The notes under the pieces: model-generated
Told to the model about the DNA's origin: nothing
What the model saw: the letters and a program-made list of their open reading frames with translations, nothing else
Databases searched by the model: none
Position numbers and translations under genes: made by a program
In this document: positions 51,857 to 61,610 of the stretch, piece after piece
Position numbering within the stretch: position 1 is the first letter of the stretch
How the letters are laid out: the number at the start of each line of letters is the position of its first letter
Assembly (NCBI RefSeq): GCF_900129245.1
Contig: NZ_FQUT01000021.1
Span: forward strand, 1 to 64,000
Direction: 5' to 3'
Source: Chryseobacterium arachidis
Lineage (GTDB): Bacteria > Bacteroidota > Bacteroidia > Flavobacteriales > Weeksellaceae
DNA length: 64,000 nucleotides

Positions 51857-54220
51857 TTATTTTTTTAAAATTTTTTCCCACCATTTTTTTTCTTCAGCAT
51901 TGTATCCATATCCATATTTATTTCCATAGCCGAGATAATTTTTACTTACATCATTTAGTACAAATCCTACATTTGTAATTTTTCCAGAATCAATACTATT
52001 ATTAGCAAATTCTATCAGTGTTTTTTCTGTATATCCGGATCTTGAAACATAAAGAGTAACATCAGCCATTTCAGCAAAAAGGAAGGTGTCTGTAACCAAC
52101 ATCAACGGAGCCGTATCTAAAATGATATAATCATATTTTGTTTTTAATTCCTCAATAAGTATTTCATATCTTCCATTCGTTAAAAGCTCAGTAGGATTGG
52201 GAGGTATGCTTCCTGAATATATCACATCCAAATTTGGATTAAAAGTAGAAGTATGTATAATATTTTCAAGCTTTGTTTTATCATCATAAAGATATTCAGT
52301 AAGTCCTAACAAGCCCTTTCTAGCAGGATTATACCTTTGAAGCTGCGGATTTCTGATGTCTGAACCGATAATAATTGTTTTTTTATTAGGGGTAGCAAGT
52401 GTAAGAGCAAGATTTACGGATACAAATGTCTTACCTTCAGCCTTAACTGTGGAAGTTACAAATACTACCTTCGAACCTTTCTTTTTAGATAACAAGAAAT
52501 TCATATTCGTAATTAGAATCCTGAATGCTTCAGCTAATGGAGAAAGATCGTTTACTTTTACCAATTCATCTTGACCTCTTTCCAAACTAGGAATTTCTCC
52601 GATAACTGGCTTATTATTTGACAAATTAACTAAATCATGTTTAGATTTTATTTTATTATTAAATAATTCTTTAAAATAAATAATTATAAACGGTATCAGT
52701 AGTCCAACCAATAAACCTCCTAACAAAAATATCTGTTTTCTGGGTGCTATAGGAGTAGGATATGTATAAGCGTAATCTACAATTCTTGCTTTATTTCCCG
52801 TTACAGCAAGAGAAATAGCAGTTTCTTCCCTTTTCTGAAGTAATAATAAGTATAAACTCTCCTTTATTTGCTGCTGTCTTTCAATACTTCTGAATTTTTT
52901 CTCTTGGTGTGGTACTTTTGTAATTTTGGAATTAACAGTATTTTGCTCCCCTTGATATTGATTTTTTGCCATCTGGAGACCTGTTCTGTTTTTAATTAAA
53001 CTCTCTAAAACAGCCCCTCTCAGAGATGAGATCTGCTTGGTAACACTAACAACTAAAGGGTTTTGAGGCGTTGCATTTTCTAATAATCTATTTCTTTCTA
53101 AAACCAATTGATTATATTCGGAAATATTAGCCATTGCTGTGGCATTATCTAATCCCATATTAATTGGTAAAACTTGAGAATTATTTTGCTTATCTATAAA
53201 ATTAATAAGTGTATTTGTGAGCTCTAATTGTGATTCTATTTCAAGCTCTTTTGCTCTTGCACTCGCAGAAGTTTCAAGATTTAATCTTGCTTCTACCTCT
53301 ATATCTGTAATTTTATTAGCTGTTTTGAAGTTTTCTTTCTCACTTTCTACTTGCCCCAGCTCATTTGAAATAATATTAATTCTATCATCAATAAAATCTT
53401 TTGTCTTTTTAGATTCAGAATTTTTATCACTAATAGCCTCATTATTATATACATGAACTAAATTATTTAGAATATCTTTAGCCTTATCAGTGTTAGGATA
53501 GTTTAAAGACAATCCTATCACCGTAGCATCTTTATTTACAAGGTGGGCATCTAATTTCCCTTGCCATTTAATAACTGTATTCTCTAATGTAGAATAGGTA
53601 AAATAAAGATCACCGACTTCTCCCGCCTTTGCTTTGTTAAATTTAGAATTTTTCTGAATTAAAATATTAGCATACGGAAGACTGATGGTTTTATTGAAAG
53701 TAGTTTTAATTTCATGAGAAAGCTCTTCCGAACTTAAAATAATCTCATTACCAGAGATTTTTATTAATACTGGCTTCTCCGGAGATTGTGTAAACGGTTT
53801 TTCGTTAATTGTATGTATGAGTATTGGTGAAGTATCACTGTAAAGCTCTTTCGTAGTGAAACCTGATTTTGTAAAAATAGAATTTTGAAGTTCTAATTTT
53901 TTCACAACATCATACATCATTTTTTTAGACTTGAAAATCTCAATTTCGTTTTCGATACTATTGGTCCCCATTCCCCCCAATCCTGATAGATCCTGTAAAA
54001 CTCCAAATTCTTCAGAGGTATTAGGTGCAGTTTTTGCATCCTTAATAAGCACAGTAGACTCTATTTTATAAACTGGAGTTACCTGCTTTACGTAAAAATA
54101 AACTATAATTAAAGATAAAATAGGTACGATTACAAACCATATCCAGTTTCTTAAATATGGCTTGATAATTTCATTAATACTTAGTTGTTTTTCCTGACCC
54201 TCAATTACCGAATTATTCAT
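51857..54220 (-). CDS. wzc: Polysaccharide co-polymerase / tyrosine autokinase (Wzc)
   Basis: A 787-residue inner-membrane protein. An N-terminal Wzz domain starts with a membrane helix at about residues 30-48; a long coiled periplasmic region and the GNVR block follow, with a second helix near residue 500. The C-terminal BY-kinase domain has Walker A TSTVKAEGKT near residue 590 and Walker B YDYIILDTAP. The tail carries a tyrosine cluster (YLGYGNKYGYGYNA) for autophosphorylation. It controls chain length and export with Wza. No Wzb phosphatase is in the locus. Confidence 0.93.
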   Translation of the reverse strand: MNNSVIEGQEKQLSINEIIKPYLRNWIWFVIVPILSLIIVYFYVKQVTPVYKIESTVLIKDAKTAPNTSEEFGVLQDLSGLGGMGTNSIENEIEIFKSKKMMYDVVKKLELQNSIFTKSGFTTKELYSDTSPILIHTINEKPFTQSPEKPVLIKISGNEIILSSEELSHEIKTTFNKTISLPYANILIQKNSKFNKAKAGEVGDLYFTYSTLENTVIKWQGKLDAHLVNKDATVIGLSLNYPNTDKAKDILNNLVHVYNNEAISDKNSESKKTKDFIDDRINIISNELGQVESEKENFKTANKITDIEVEARLNLETSASARAKELEIESQLELTNTLINFIDKQNNSQVLPINMGLDNATAMANISEYNQLVLERNRLLENATPQNPLVVSVTKQISSLRGAVLESLIKNRTGLQMAKNQYQGEQNTVNSKITKVPHQEKKFRSIERQQQIKESLYLLLLQKREETAISLAVTGNKARIVDYAYTYPTPIAPRKQIFLLGGLLVGLLIPFIIIYFKELFNNKIKSKHDLVNLSNNKPVIGEIPSLERGQDELVKVNDLSPLAEAFRILITNMNFLLSKKKGSKVVFVTSTVKAEGKTFVSVNLALTLATPNKKTIIIGSDIRNPQLQRYNPARKGLLGLTEYLYDDKTKLENIIHTSTFNPNLDVIYSGSIPPNPTELLTNGRYEILIEELKTKYDYIILDTAPLMLVTDTFLFAEMADVTLYVSRSGYTEKTLIEFANNSIDSGKITNVGFVLNDVSKNYLGYGNKYGYGYNAEEKKWWEKILKK

Positions 54221-54251
54221 TATCTACTATAATTAAATCTTTATTTTATTA

Positions 54252-55553
54252 TTATAATCTTGCGTCTACTAACTTTCTATCTAGACATGCTTTCGCATCA
54301 AAAATAACTGCAGTTGTATTTTTTAATTGTTCTATATCCATTTCGAGAAATTCTTTATGCGAAACAGCAACAATTATAGAATCATATTTTTTACCTTCTT
54401 TGAGCTTTTCAAGAATGTGCACACCGTATTCATGCTCAACTTCTTCTTTATTTGCCCACGGATCGTAAACATCAACATTAATCCCGTATTCCTTAAGCTC
54501 GTTATAAATATCAACAACTTTGGTATTTCTAACATCCGGGCAATTTTCTTTAAAGGTAATACCCAAAATTAAGGCTTCTGAATTCTTTACAATACCTCCT
54601 TTAGCAATAAGAAGTTTCACGACTTTAGAAGCTATAAAATTTGCTATAGAATCATTCACTCTTCTCCCGGAAAGAATAACATCAGGATGATATCCCAATT
54701 GTTCAGCTTTATGAGCCAAATAATAAGGATCTACAGAGATACAATGCCCTCCTACTAAACCAGGTTTATACTTCAAAAAATTATATTTTGTTCCCGCCGC
54801 TTCAAGAACATCATTAGTATCAATCCCAATTCTGTCAAAAATTAGAGCAAGCTCGTTAACAAATGAAATATTAACATCTCTCTGCGCATTTTCGATCGCT
54901 TTTGAAGCTTCAGCCACCTTGATACTAGATGCCTTATGAGTTCCGGCTATAATGATCTTACGATATAATGCATCAACTTCTTCAGCTATTTCTTCAGTTG
55001 ATCCGGAGGTTACCTTTTTAACACTTGTTAACGTATTAATTTTATCACCAGGGTTTATTCTCTCTGGTGAATATCCTATATAAAAATCTTGATTGTAAAT
55101 TAACCCCGAACGTTTTTCTAAAATAGGTACACATTCTTCTTCTGTACATCCTGGAAAAACAGTTGATTCATAAATGATGATATCTCCTTTCTTTATAATT
55201 TCCCCAAGCATTTTTGATGCAGAAAGCAGAGGTCCCAAATCAGGAGCATTGTATTTATCGATAGGAGTAGGTACAGTTACAATATAAACATTACAATTAG
55301 CTATTTCATTTAAGATAGATGTAGCTTTATATCCTAATATCCCATTTGATTCTTTATATTTTCGTAAAGATAAAGTCAACTTTTCTAAGTCAGCTTCAAG
55401 AGTACTATCTATTCCTTTATTTAATTCTTCAACTCTATGAGAATTAATATCGAATCCTAAAACAGGATAATGTTTAGCAAATTCTATTGATAATGGCAGA
55501 CCTACATATCCTTGTCCAATAACTCCTATTTTATATAATTTATTTTCATTCAT
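54252..55553 (-). CDS. Nucleotide-sugar 6-dehydrogenase (TviB/WbpO-like)
   Basis: Oxidises C6 of a UDP-HexNAc to the uronate with two NAD+. The 433-residue protein has IGVIGQGYVGLPLSIEFA at the N-terminus and catalytic Cys271 in VGGHCISVDPYYLA. The sequence style is that of Vi-antigen TviB and WbpO, which act on UDP-GlcNAc or UDP-GalNAc, rather than UDP-glucose dehydrogenase. The polysaccharide should therefore contain an acidic HexNAcA residue. It lies between wza and wzc. Confidence 0.9.
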   Translation of the reverse strand: MNENKLYKIGVIGQGYVGLPLSIEFAKHYPVLGFDINSHRVEELNKGIDSTLEADLEKLTLSLRKYKESNGILGYKATSILNEIANCNVYIVTVPTPIDKYNAPDLGPLLSASKMLGEIIKKGDIIIYESTVFPGCTEEECVPILEKRSGLIYNQDFYIGYSPERINPGDKINTLTSVKKVTSGSTEEIAEEVDALYRKIIIAGTHKASSIKVAEASKAIENAQRDVNISFVNELALIFDRIGIDTNDVLEAAGTKYNFLKYKPGLVGGHCISVDPYYLAHKAEQLGYHPDVILSGRRVNDSIANFIASKVVKLLIAKGGIVKNSEALILGITFKENCPDVRNTKVVDIYNELKEYGINVDVYDPWANKEEVEHEYGVHILEKLKEGKKYDSIIVAVSHKEFLEMDIEQLKNTTAVIFDAKACLDRKLVDARL

Positions 55554-55649
55554 TTTATTTAGTCTAAAAGCTTATTATTTCTAAGTCTCTGAACTCTTTA
55601 ATTATTATAGCTAAAGAATAATTTTAATAATAGGGAACAAAATTGAATA

Positions 55650-56465
55650 TTATTTTACTAAACTTATCACAAGAGCTGCCGCTGTTAAAGCGATTGATGC
55701 TGCTGTCAGATAAAGCCCTGTGTTAGGATTCTGCTTAGATGATATATCCTTGGCATTATTTGCTGCAACGATAATTGCATCTCCTTGCTTTAAATAGTAG
55801 TAGGGAGAATTGATCAAATTAGCATCCTGAAGATTAATCTTTCCGTGAGTAACCTGTCCATTTTCTGTTCTTATGATCAGTATATCATCCCTTTTCCCAT
55901 ACATTGTAAGATCTCCTGCCATACCTAGTGCATTCCATATGGTTCCCTGGCCGTTAGAAATAATATAATCTCCTTGTCGATTTACCTCTCCTAACATTGT
56001 AATTTTAAAATTTGCTAATCTTATATTTACAGTAGGATTAATAATATATTGTTTAAGATTTTCCCGAAGTTCATCTTTAAACTCTACTAAAGTCTTTCCA
56101 CTTACATTTATTTTTCCTAATTCAGGAAAATCTATATTACCATCTGCATCCACAATATAAGTAGGTCCAGAAATACTTGTAGCCCCTTGATTTGGAGTAT
56201 TTCCTCCTGCAGAACCATTATTCTGAATAACTTCAGAAGAAGAATAGTTTTGATTAAACGGTTTTACCACATCCATATCTTTAGCTGTAATCATAATAAC
56301 CATTTGATCTCCCGGTTGTATTGTGGAACTGGAATTTTTTATTGATGACTCTATCGCAACATTTTCTATATTTTGCATATAATTCAGATCATTCTTTGCA
56401 TTTTGGTTCACTTTACAGGAAACCAAAACAAGCGCACAAAATATAGTTAGAACTTTACCCTTCAT
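55650..56465 (-). CDS. wza: Outer-membrane polysaccharide export lipoprotein (Wza-like)
   Basis: A 271-residue lipoprotein with lipobox LVSC (Cys17). It has the Poly_export domain (ISGPTYIVDADGNIDFPELG) and a SLBB domain (ITMLGEVNRQGDYIISNG). A C-terminal hydrophobic helix (about residues 248-268) probably spans the outer membrane as in Wza. It forms the export channel with Wzc. The short length is usual in Bacteroidota. Confidence 0.92.
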   Translation of the reverse strand: MKGKVLTIFCALVLVSCKVNQNAKNDLNYMQNIENVAIESSIKNSSSTIQPGDQMVIMITAKDMDVVKPFNQNYSSSEVIQNNGSAGGNTPNQGATSISGPTYIVDADGNIDFPELGKINVSGKTLVEFKDELRENLKQYIINPTVNIRLANFKITMLGEVNRQGDYIISNGQGTIWNALGMAGDLTMYGKRDDILIIRTENGQVTHGKINLQDANLINSPYYYLKQGDAIIVAANNAKDISSKQNPNTGLYLTAASIALTAAALVISLVK

Positions 56466-56501
56466 ATTTTAAAATTGTACAAATATACATTTATATTTTA
56501 T

Positions 56502-58430
56502 TTAGTTATCCAATACCTCATAGATAGAATTATTACTCTTAAACTCTGGTACAATTGTTTTTAATAATTTCACTACTTCTACTTTATCTCTTCTGATAGA
56601 AGCTTTTGTTACCAAATTTATTAACAAATTTATTTCATTAAATTCAGTAGAAGGATCTTTAGAAATCATGATCTTCTCGTTATGAGTAGGCAATGTCTTT
56701 GCACCGTCACTCAAAAGCTCTTCGTATAACTTTTCTCCCGGTCTTAACCCTGTATAAATTATTTTGATGTCAATATTAGGTTCAAACCCTGAGAGTTTTA
56801 TCATCCTTTTTGCCAAATCCAATATTTTCACGGGTTCTCCCATATCAAAAACAAAGATCTCCCCTCCTTTCCCCATGGTACCTGCCTGTAGTACCAACTC
56901 GCAAGCCTCAGGAATGGTCATAAAATATCGTACGATCTCAGGATGTGTAATCGTAACAGGACCACCCGCTTCTATCTGTTTTTTAAAATGTGGAATCACA
57001 GAGCCGTTGGATCCCAAAACATTCCCAAATCTTGTCGTAATAAACTTAGTTGTATTTCCTTCTACATTCTGCAATGACTGAACGAATAATTCCGCAGCTC
57101 TCTTTGAAGCTCCCATAACATTGGTAGGGTTTACCGCTTTATCAGTGGAAATCATTACAAATCTATTTACATGATATTTACTAGAAAGTGTAGCTATGAT
57201 TTTTGATCCCAATACATTTACCAAAATTCCTTCATGTGGATTTTCCTCAACCAACGGCACATGCTTATATGCTGCGGCATGATATACCATGGAAAAATTA
57301 TACATCTGAAACAAAGGCTCAATTCTATGTTTATTTGATACATCTGCTAAAACAAACTTGAATCGTATGTGTGGAAATTTTTCCTTCATTTCGAGTTCTA
57401 TATCATACAGAGGAGTTTCTGCCTGGTCTAAAACAACGATAAGAGAAGGATTAAATTGTGCAACCTGGCGAACTATTTCACTACCAATTGATCCGGCTCC
57501 TCCGGTAACTAAGATCGTTTTATTAAAATGTCTGCTTTTAATTTCTTCATTTTGAATCTTGATCGGTTTCCTGTTTAAAAGGTCTTCAATCTGAAGATTT
57601 CTGATGGATCCTCCAAAATCACTGTCTCTAAGCTTTTGTACGGATGGCGACTTAAATATGTTGAGATCTTTTTCTAAAAAAAGATTAACCCAAGAATTCA
57701 TTTCATCCTTAGACATCATTTCTTTCACGATAATAACGCCATCAATAAGAAGCTCTTCCTTTGTATTATTTTCTATTTTAGATTTTGCAAAAATTGGTTT
57801 ACCCAATAGTGATGCTCTCTTGGAATCGGTACGCTGTGTAAGAAAACCTACAACATGATAAGGAAGACTCGGATTATCTAATATAGCCCTTGCTATTGCA
57901 ATGGATTGCTCGTCTATACCTAGTACAAGAATTCTTTTTTTCAGTGTACTTCTTCTGTATTCTCTCACGATGTGAAAAAATTCTTTTACATACAGTCTGA
58001 ATAAAAACAATCCCATAAAGGAAATGATAAAATACAAAACCAGATAAGGCGTAAGAATAAACTTTCCTCCTGTAACCCAAAAGTAAACAATATTTACAGA
58101 GCCAACGACAAACATCGTACAGAAACAAGACACCAATAATTTGAAAAGATCAATAAAAGTAGAATGCCTGATAATACCGGCATACGTTTTAAAGACATAC
58201 ATGAATACTACATTAGAGAGTATAATACATGTAAAAATAATGATCTCATCTTTATGATAGATAAACTCTGTCTGGGTAATTTTTTCTATAATATAAGTAG
58301 ATAGGAATAGGGATATAATCAAAATGATAATATCTATTATGAGGATAATCCACCTGGGTAGATATCTTACATCTGAGAGATTGACAACATTATCTCCTCC
58401 GAACAATTTCTTTCTAAAAGAGCTATACAT
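56502..58430 (-). CDS. Membrane-bound UDP-HexNAc 4,6-dehydratase (PglF/WbpM-like)
   Basis: A 642-residue protein. Four N-terminal helices (to about residue 150) and a CoA-binding-like Rossmann domain are followed by an SDR domain with TGGAGSIGSEIVRQ near residue 310 and ISTDKAVNPTNVMGASKR near 430. It makes UDP-4-keto-6-deoxy-GlcNAc, the branch point for the aminotransferase (58555-59685) and probably the reductase (35018-35908). The large membrane-bound form is typical of WbpM and PglF. Confidence 0.92.
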   Translation of the reverse strand: MYSSFRKKLFGGDNVVNLSDVRYLPRWIILIIDIIILIISLFLSTYIIEKITQTEFIYHKDEIIIFTCIILSNVVFMYVFKTYAGIIRHSTFIDLFKLLVSCFCTMFVVGSVNIVYFWVTGGKFILTPYLVLYFIISFMGLFLFRLYVKEFFHIVREYRRSTLKKRILVLGIDEQSIAIARAILDNPSLPYHVVGFLTQRTDSKRASLLGKPIFAKSKIENNTKEELLIDGVIIVKEMMSKDEMNSWVNLFLEKDLNIFKSPSVQKLRDSDFGGSIRNLQIEDLLNRKPIKIQNEEIKSRHFNKTILVTGGAGSIGSEIVRQVAQFNPSLIVVLDQAETPLYDIELEMKEKFPHIRFKFVLADVSNKHRIEPLFQMYNFSMVYHAAAYKHVPLVEENPHEGILVNVLGSKIIATLSSKYHVNRFVMISTDKAVNPTNVMGASKRAAELFVQSLQNVEGNTTKFITTRFGNVLGSNGSVIPHFKKQIEAGGPVTITHPEIVRYFMTIPEACELVLQAGTMGKGGEIFVFDMGEPVKILDLAKRMIKLSGFEPNIDIKIIYTGLRPGEKLYEELLSDGAKTLPTHNEKIMISKDPSTEFNEINLLINLVTKASIRRDKVEVVKLLKTIVPEFKSNNSIYEVLDN

Positions 58431-58554
58431 TGTCTTTATTTGTGTTCATTCGCGTCATGTGTGAATAGTATAAACCTGACATACCTTCGTAATCGAAAGC
58501 ATTTGTGCAAATTTATAATAAAATTTCAACGATGGATGAAATTTTGTCTTAAAT
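58431..58554. other. Noncoding spacer with repeat-like sequence
   Basis: Between the aminotransferase and dehydratase genes. It contains phrases such as 'tttgtgttcattcgcgtca' and 'gcatttgtgcaaattt' that recall the decayed dispersed repeats at 5230-5340 and 25040-25190. No clear hairpin or promoter is seen. Confidence 0.4.
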
Positions 58555-59685
58555 TTAGCTTTTCAGATTATATATCATCTCCGCAATTCTATTTTTACAA
58601 TCATCCGTCAATCCGCTTCCCGATGGCAGGCATAATCCTTTATCGAATAATATCCCACATGTATTATTTCCAATAAATTTATAGTCTTTATATAAGTCCT
58701 GCAAATGCATTGGTTTCCATAGATATCTGGTTTCTATGTTGCTTTCAAAAAATATAGCGCGTATCCGTTCTTTTGAAAGAAATTCACCCTTTATAATGAT
58801 CGTATTTAACCAATAATTGGAAAAAAAACTTTCATCAGGTTCACAAAAAAGCTCTATATCTTCAAATTCCTTCAACAAATGGTGATAAAAATCATGATTT
58901 TCCCGTCTCTGCTTTATCCTTTCTTCTAAAACTTCCAGCTGCCCTCTTCCTATTCCTGCAGAAATATTACTCATTTTATAATTGTAGCCCAACTCAGAGT
59001 GACTGTAATAATCTTTATCTTCTTTTGCATGTCCGGACAGATAAGCTGCCCTGCCTTTCTGCGATTCTTTTCTTGAGATAAGTATTCCGCCGCCGGACGT
59101 TGTTATAATTTTATTGCCATTAAAACTGATAATAGAAAAATCTCCGAAAGTACCGCATAACTGACCTTTATATCTACTTCCCAAAGCTTCTGCACTATCT
59201 TCTACTATTGGTATGTCATACTTTTTAGAAACTTCTACTATTTCATCCACCATGAAAGGCATTCCGTATAATGAAACGGCAATGATTGCTTTAGGCTTTT
59301 TCCCTTGTTTTAAACAATATTTTACTGCATCTTCTACTGCATTTGGACATAAATTCCAGGTCGATTCTTCGCTGTCTACGAAAACAGGAATCGCTTTTAA
59401 ATATAAAATAGGATTAGCCGTTGCAACAAAGGTAAAAGATTGGCAGATCACGAAATCTCCTTCCTCAACATTCAAAAGCTGTAAAGCCAGATGAATTGCC
59501 GCTGTACCGGATGACAAGGCCGTAACAAATGAATTGTTACCTAAGTAATTTTCAAGCCCCTTCTCAAATTCGTCAATATTGGAACCATACGGAGAGATCC
59601 AATTGGTATCAAAGGCGTTATGTATATATTTAAGCTCAGTCCCACCCATGTGAGGAGGTGAGAGCCAAATTTTATCTTCTTTCAA
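58555..59685 (-). CDS. PLP-dependent sugar aminotransferase (PglE-like, DegT/DnrJ/EryC1)
   Basis: Adds an amino group at C4 of UDP-4-keto-6-deoxy-GlcNAc to give a UDP-Qui2NAc4N-type sugar, using PLP and glutamate. The 376-residue protein has the PLP lysine in SFNGNKIITTSGGGIL (about residue 191). The N-terminus KIWLSPPHMGGTE is conserved in PglE-like enzymes. This block requires the TTG at 59685 as start codon, because an in-frame stop lies just upstream and the first ATG (59649) would remove it. It is the first gene of the polysaccharide locus, 35 bp after recX. Confidence 0.9.
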   Translation of the reverse strand: MKEDKIWLSPPHMGGTELKYIHNAFDTNWISPYGSNIDEFEKGLENYLGNNSFVTALSSGTAAIHLALQLLNVEEGDFVICQSFTFVATANPILYLKAIPVFVDSEESTWNLCPNAVEDAVKYCLKQGKKPKAIIAVSLYGMPFMVDEIVEVSKKYDIPIVEDSAEALGSRYKGQLCGTFGDFSIISFNGNKIITTSGGGILISRKESQKGRAAYLSGHAKEDKDYYSHSELGYNYKMSNISAGIGRGQLEVLEERIKQRRENHDFYHHLLKEFEDIELFCEPDESFFSNYWLNTIIIKGEFLSKERIRAIFFESNIETRYLWKPMHLQDLYKDYKFIGNNTCGILFDKGLCLPSGSGLTDDCKNRIAEMIYNLKS

Positions 59686-59720
59686 TCTTTATACTGTGTT
59701 AATTTCTTCATCTTTTATAT

Positions 59721-60179
59721 TCAATCAAAAGTATCATTTATTTTTTCATATTCAAAACCCCGGCTCATCAAATATTTTATAGTTTTGGATTTTCTCTGAT
59801 ATTCTTTCAATCCGCTTTGTTTTGAATAGTAATCTTCATAGATTCTTCGGATGGTTTTTTCGTAGTCGTCTTCATCTATTTCATCAAAACATTTGCTGAT
59901 CAGTTTTTCAGAGATTTGTTTTTGTTTTAAATGAATCCTAATTTTTGCCCTTCCCCAGTGTTTAATATAAAATTTACCTCTGATATAGCTTCTGGTAAAT
60001 CGCTCTTCATTCAAATAATTTTCCTTTAATAGATAGAGGATAATCTCTTCCTTCGCTTCATCAATCAACAAAAATTCTTTCATTTTCTGCTCAACTTCTG
60101 CATGACACCGATCCTGATAAATGCAGTAGTTTACCATTTTCAGTTTAATTTCATCAAAAGTGAAAGATTTTTTTTCCAT
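59721..60179 (-). CDS. recX: RecX regulatory protein
   Basis: A 152-residue helical protein of the RecX family, which inhibits RecA filament growth. The repeats of three-helix motifs are visible in the blocks YCIYQDRCHAEVEQKM, NEERFTRSYIRGKF, KHWGRAKIRIHLKQKQIS and a C-terminal YLMSRGFEYEKI. recA is not nearby. Its stop codon is 35 bp ahead of the first polysaccharide gene on the same strand, so read-through into that locus is possible. Confidence 0.88.
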   Translation of the reverse strand: MEKKSFTFDEIKLKMVNYCIYQDRCHAEVEQKMKEFLLIDEAKEEIILYLLKENYLNEERFTRSYIRGKFYIKHWGRAKIRIHLKQKQISEKLISKCFDEIDEDDYEKTIRRIYEDYYSKQSGLKEYQRKSKTIKYLMSRGFEYEKINDTFD

Positions 60180-60191
60180 ATATAATGATAC

Positions 60192-60218
60192 AAAAAAGAA
60201 TGGACAAACTGCCCATTC
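60192..60218 (-). terminator. Terminator of glyA
   Basis: On the minus strand GAATGGGC (60218-60211) and GTCCATTC (60205-60198) pair with one wobble, followed by TTTTTT (60197-60192). It lies 24 bp after the glyA stop codon. Confidence 0.82.
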
Positions 60219-60241
60219 CTTATATTTTAACTGAGATAAGA

Positions 60242-61507
60242 TTAGTAATTAAATAATGCTTTACCTTCCATCAATTCGTTTACTTTCTTTCTTACAGAAG
60301 TAATTACTTCCTCATTTTTGATATTGTCTACCACTTCAGAAACAAATCCTGCAATCGTATCCATGTCATTTTCTTTTAATCCTCTTGTCGTGATTGCTGC
60401 AGTACCGAATCTGATACCGGAAGTCGTAAACGGTGACTTGTCATCAAACGGAACCATGTTTTTGTTACAAGTAATATCCGCAAGAACTAAAGCTTTTTCG
60501 GTCTCTTTACCGTTTACATTTTTATTTCTAAGGTCAACCAACATCAGGTGATTGTCTGTTCCTCCACTTACAATATCAAATCCTCTGTCAATCATTGCTT
60601 TTGCCAAAGCTTTAGCATTAGACTGAACCTGTTTTGCATAAGTTAAGAACTGATCATCCAAAGCTTCACCGAAAGCTACTGCTTTTCCGGCAATAACGTG
60701 CTCCAGCGGACCTCCCTGAATTCCCGGGAAAACAGCACCGTCAAGAACCTGGCTCATCATTTTTGTTTCTCCTTTCGGAGTTTTGTGACCGTAAGTATTT
60801 TCAAAATCTTTTCCCATCATGATCATACCACCTCTAGGACCTCTCAATGTTTTGTGAGTAGTCGTTGTTACGATATGACAGTGTTCGAATGGATTGTTTA
60901 ATAAACCTTTTGCTACCAAACCTGCCGGGTGAGCAATATCTGCCCAAAGTGTAGCTCCGATTTCGTCTGCAATTTCTCTATATTTAGCATAATCCAGATC
61001 TCTTGAATAAGCAGAGAAGCCTGCGATCATCATTTTCGGTCTTTCTCTTAAAGCTACTTCTCTCATTTGGTTGTAATCAATAAGACCCGTTTCTTTTTCT
61101 ACACCGTAAGAAACAACCTGATACTGAATACCAGAGAAATTAACTCCCGAACCGTGAGTAAGGTGACCTCCCATGGAAAGATCCATCCCCATGATTTTAT
61201 CTCCTGGCTTCAAAACAGCAAGGTAAACCGCTGCATTCGCCTGAGAACCAGAGTGTGGCTGCACATTTACATAATCAACTCCGAAAAGTGCTTTAGCTCT
61301 TTCGATAGCCAAAGTTTCAACTTCATCTACTACTTCACACCCTCCGTAATATCTTTTTCCAGGATATCCTTCAGCATATTTATTTGTCAGTACACTTCCC
61401 ATCGCTTTCATTACGTTTTCAGAAACAAAATTTTCTGATGCAATAAGCTCTAATCCATGAGACTGTCTTTGTCTTTCTTTTTCAATCAGGTCGAAGATAA
61501 TATCCAT
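60242..61507 (-). CDS. glyA: Serine hydroxymethyltransferase
   Basis: Interconverts serine and glycine with tetrahydrofolate, supplying one-carbon units. The 421-residue PLP enzyme has its cofactor lysine, Lys219, in TTTTHKTLRGPRGG. The N-terminal LIASENFVSENV and YPGKRYYGGCE are invariant family blocks. It is a monocistronic unit with its own -7 box and terminator. Confidence 0.97.
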   Translation of the reverse strand: MDIIFDLIEKERQRQSHGLELIASENFVSENVMKAMGSVLTNKYAEGYPGKRYYGGCEVVDEVETLAIERAKALFGVDYVNVQPHSGSQANAAVYLAVLKPGDKIMGMDLSMGGHLTHGSGVNFSGIQYQVVSYGVEKETGLIDYNQMREVALRERPKMMIAGFSAYSRDLDYAKYREIADEIGATLWADIAHPAGLVAKGLLNNPFEHCHIVTTTTHKTLRGPRGGMIMMGKDFENTYGHKTPKGETKMMSQVLDGAVFPGIQGGPLEHVIAGKAVAFGEALDDQFLTYAKQVQSNAKALAKAMIDRGFDIVSGGTDNHLMLVDLRNKNVNGKETEKALVLADITCNKNMVPFDDKSPFTTSGIRFGTAAITTRGLKENDMDTIAGFVSEVVDNIKNEEVITSVRKKVNELMEGKALFNY

Positions 61508-61535
61508 TTTACTTTTATTTTTAGAAATTTCATGC

Positions 61536-61543
61536 CAAAAATA
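61536..61543 (-). promoter_or_regulatory. -7 box upstream of glyA
   Basis: Minus-strand TATTTTTG matches TAnnTTTG, 28 bp before the glyA ATG. Confidence 0.5.
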
Positions 61544-61610
61544 CGAAATTTTCGGCGAGATTTAAGCATGGTGAAATATGATTTTTACTGTTAAAAATTA
61601 TCAAATTGCT

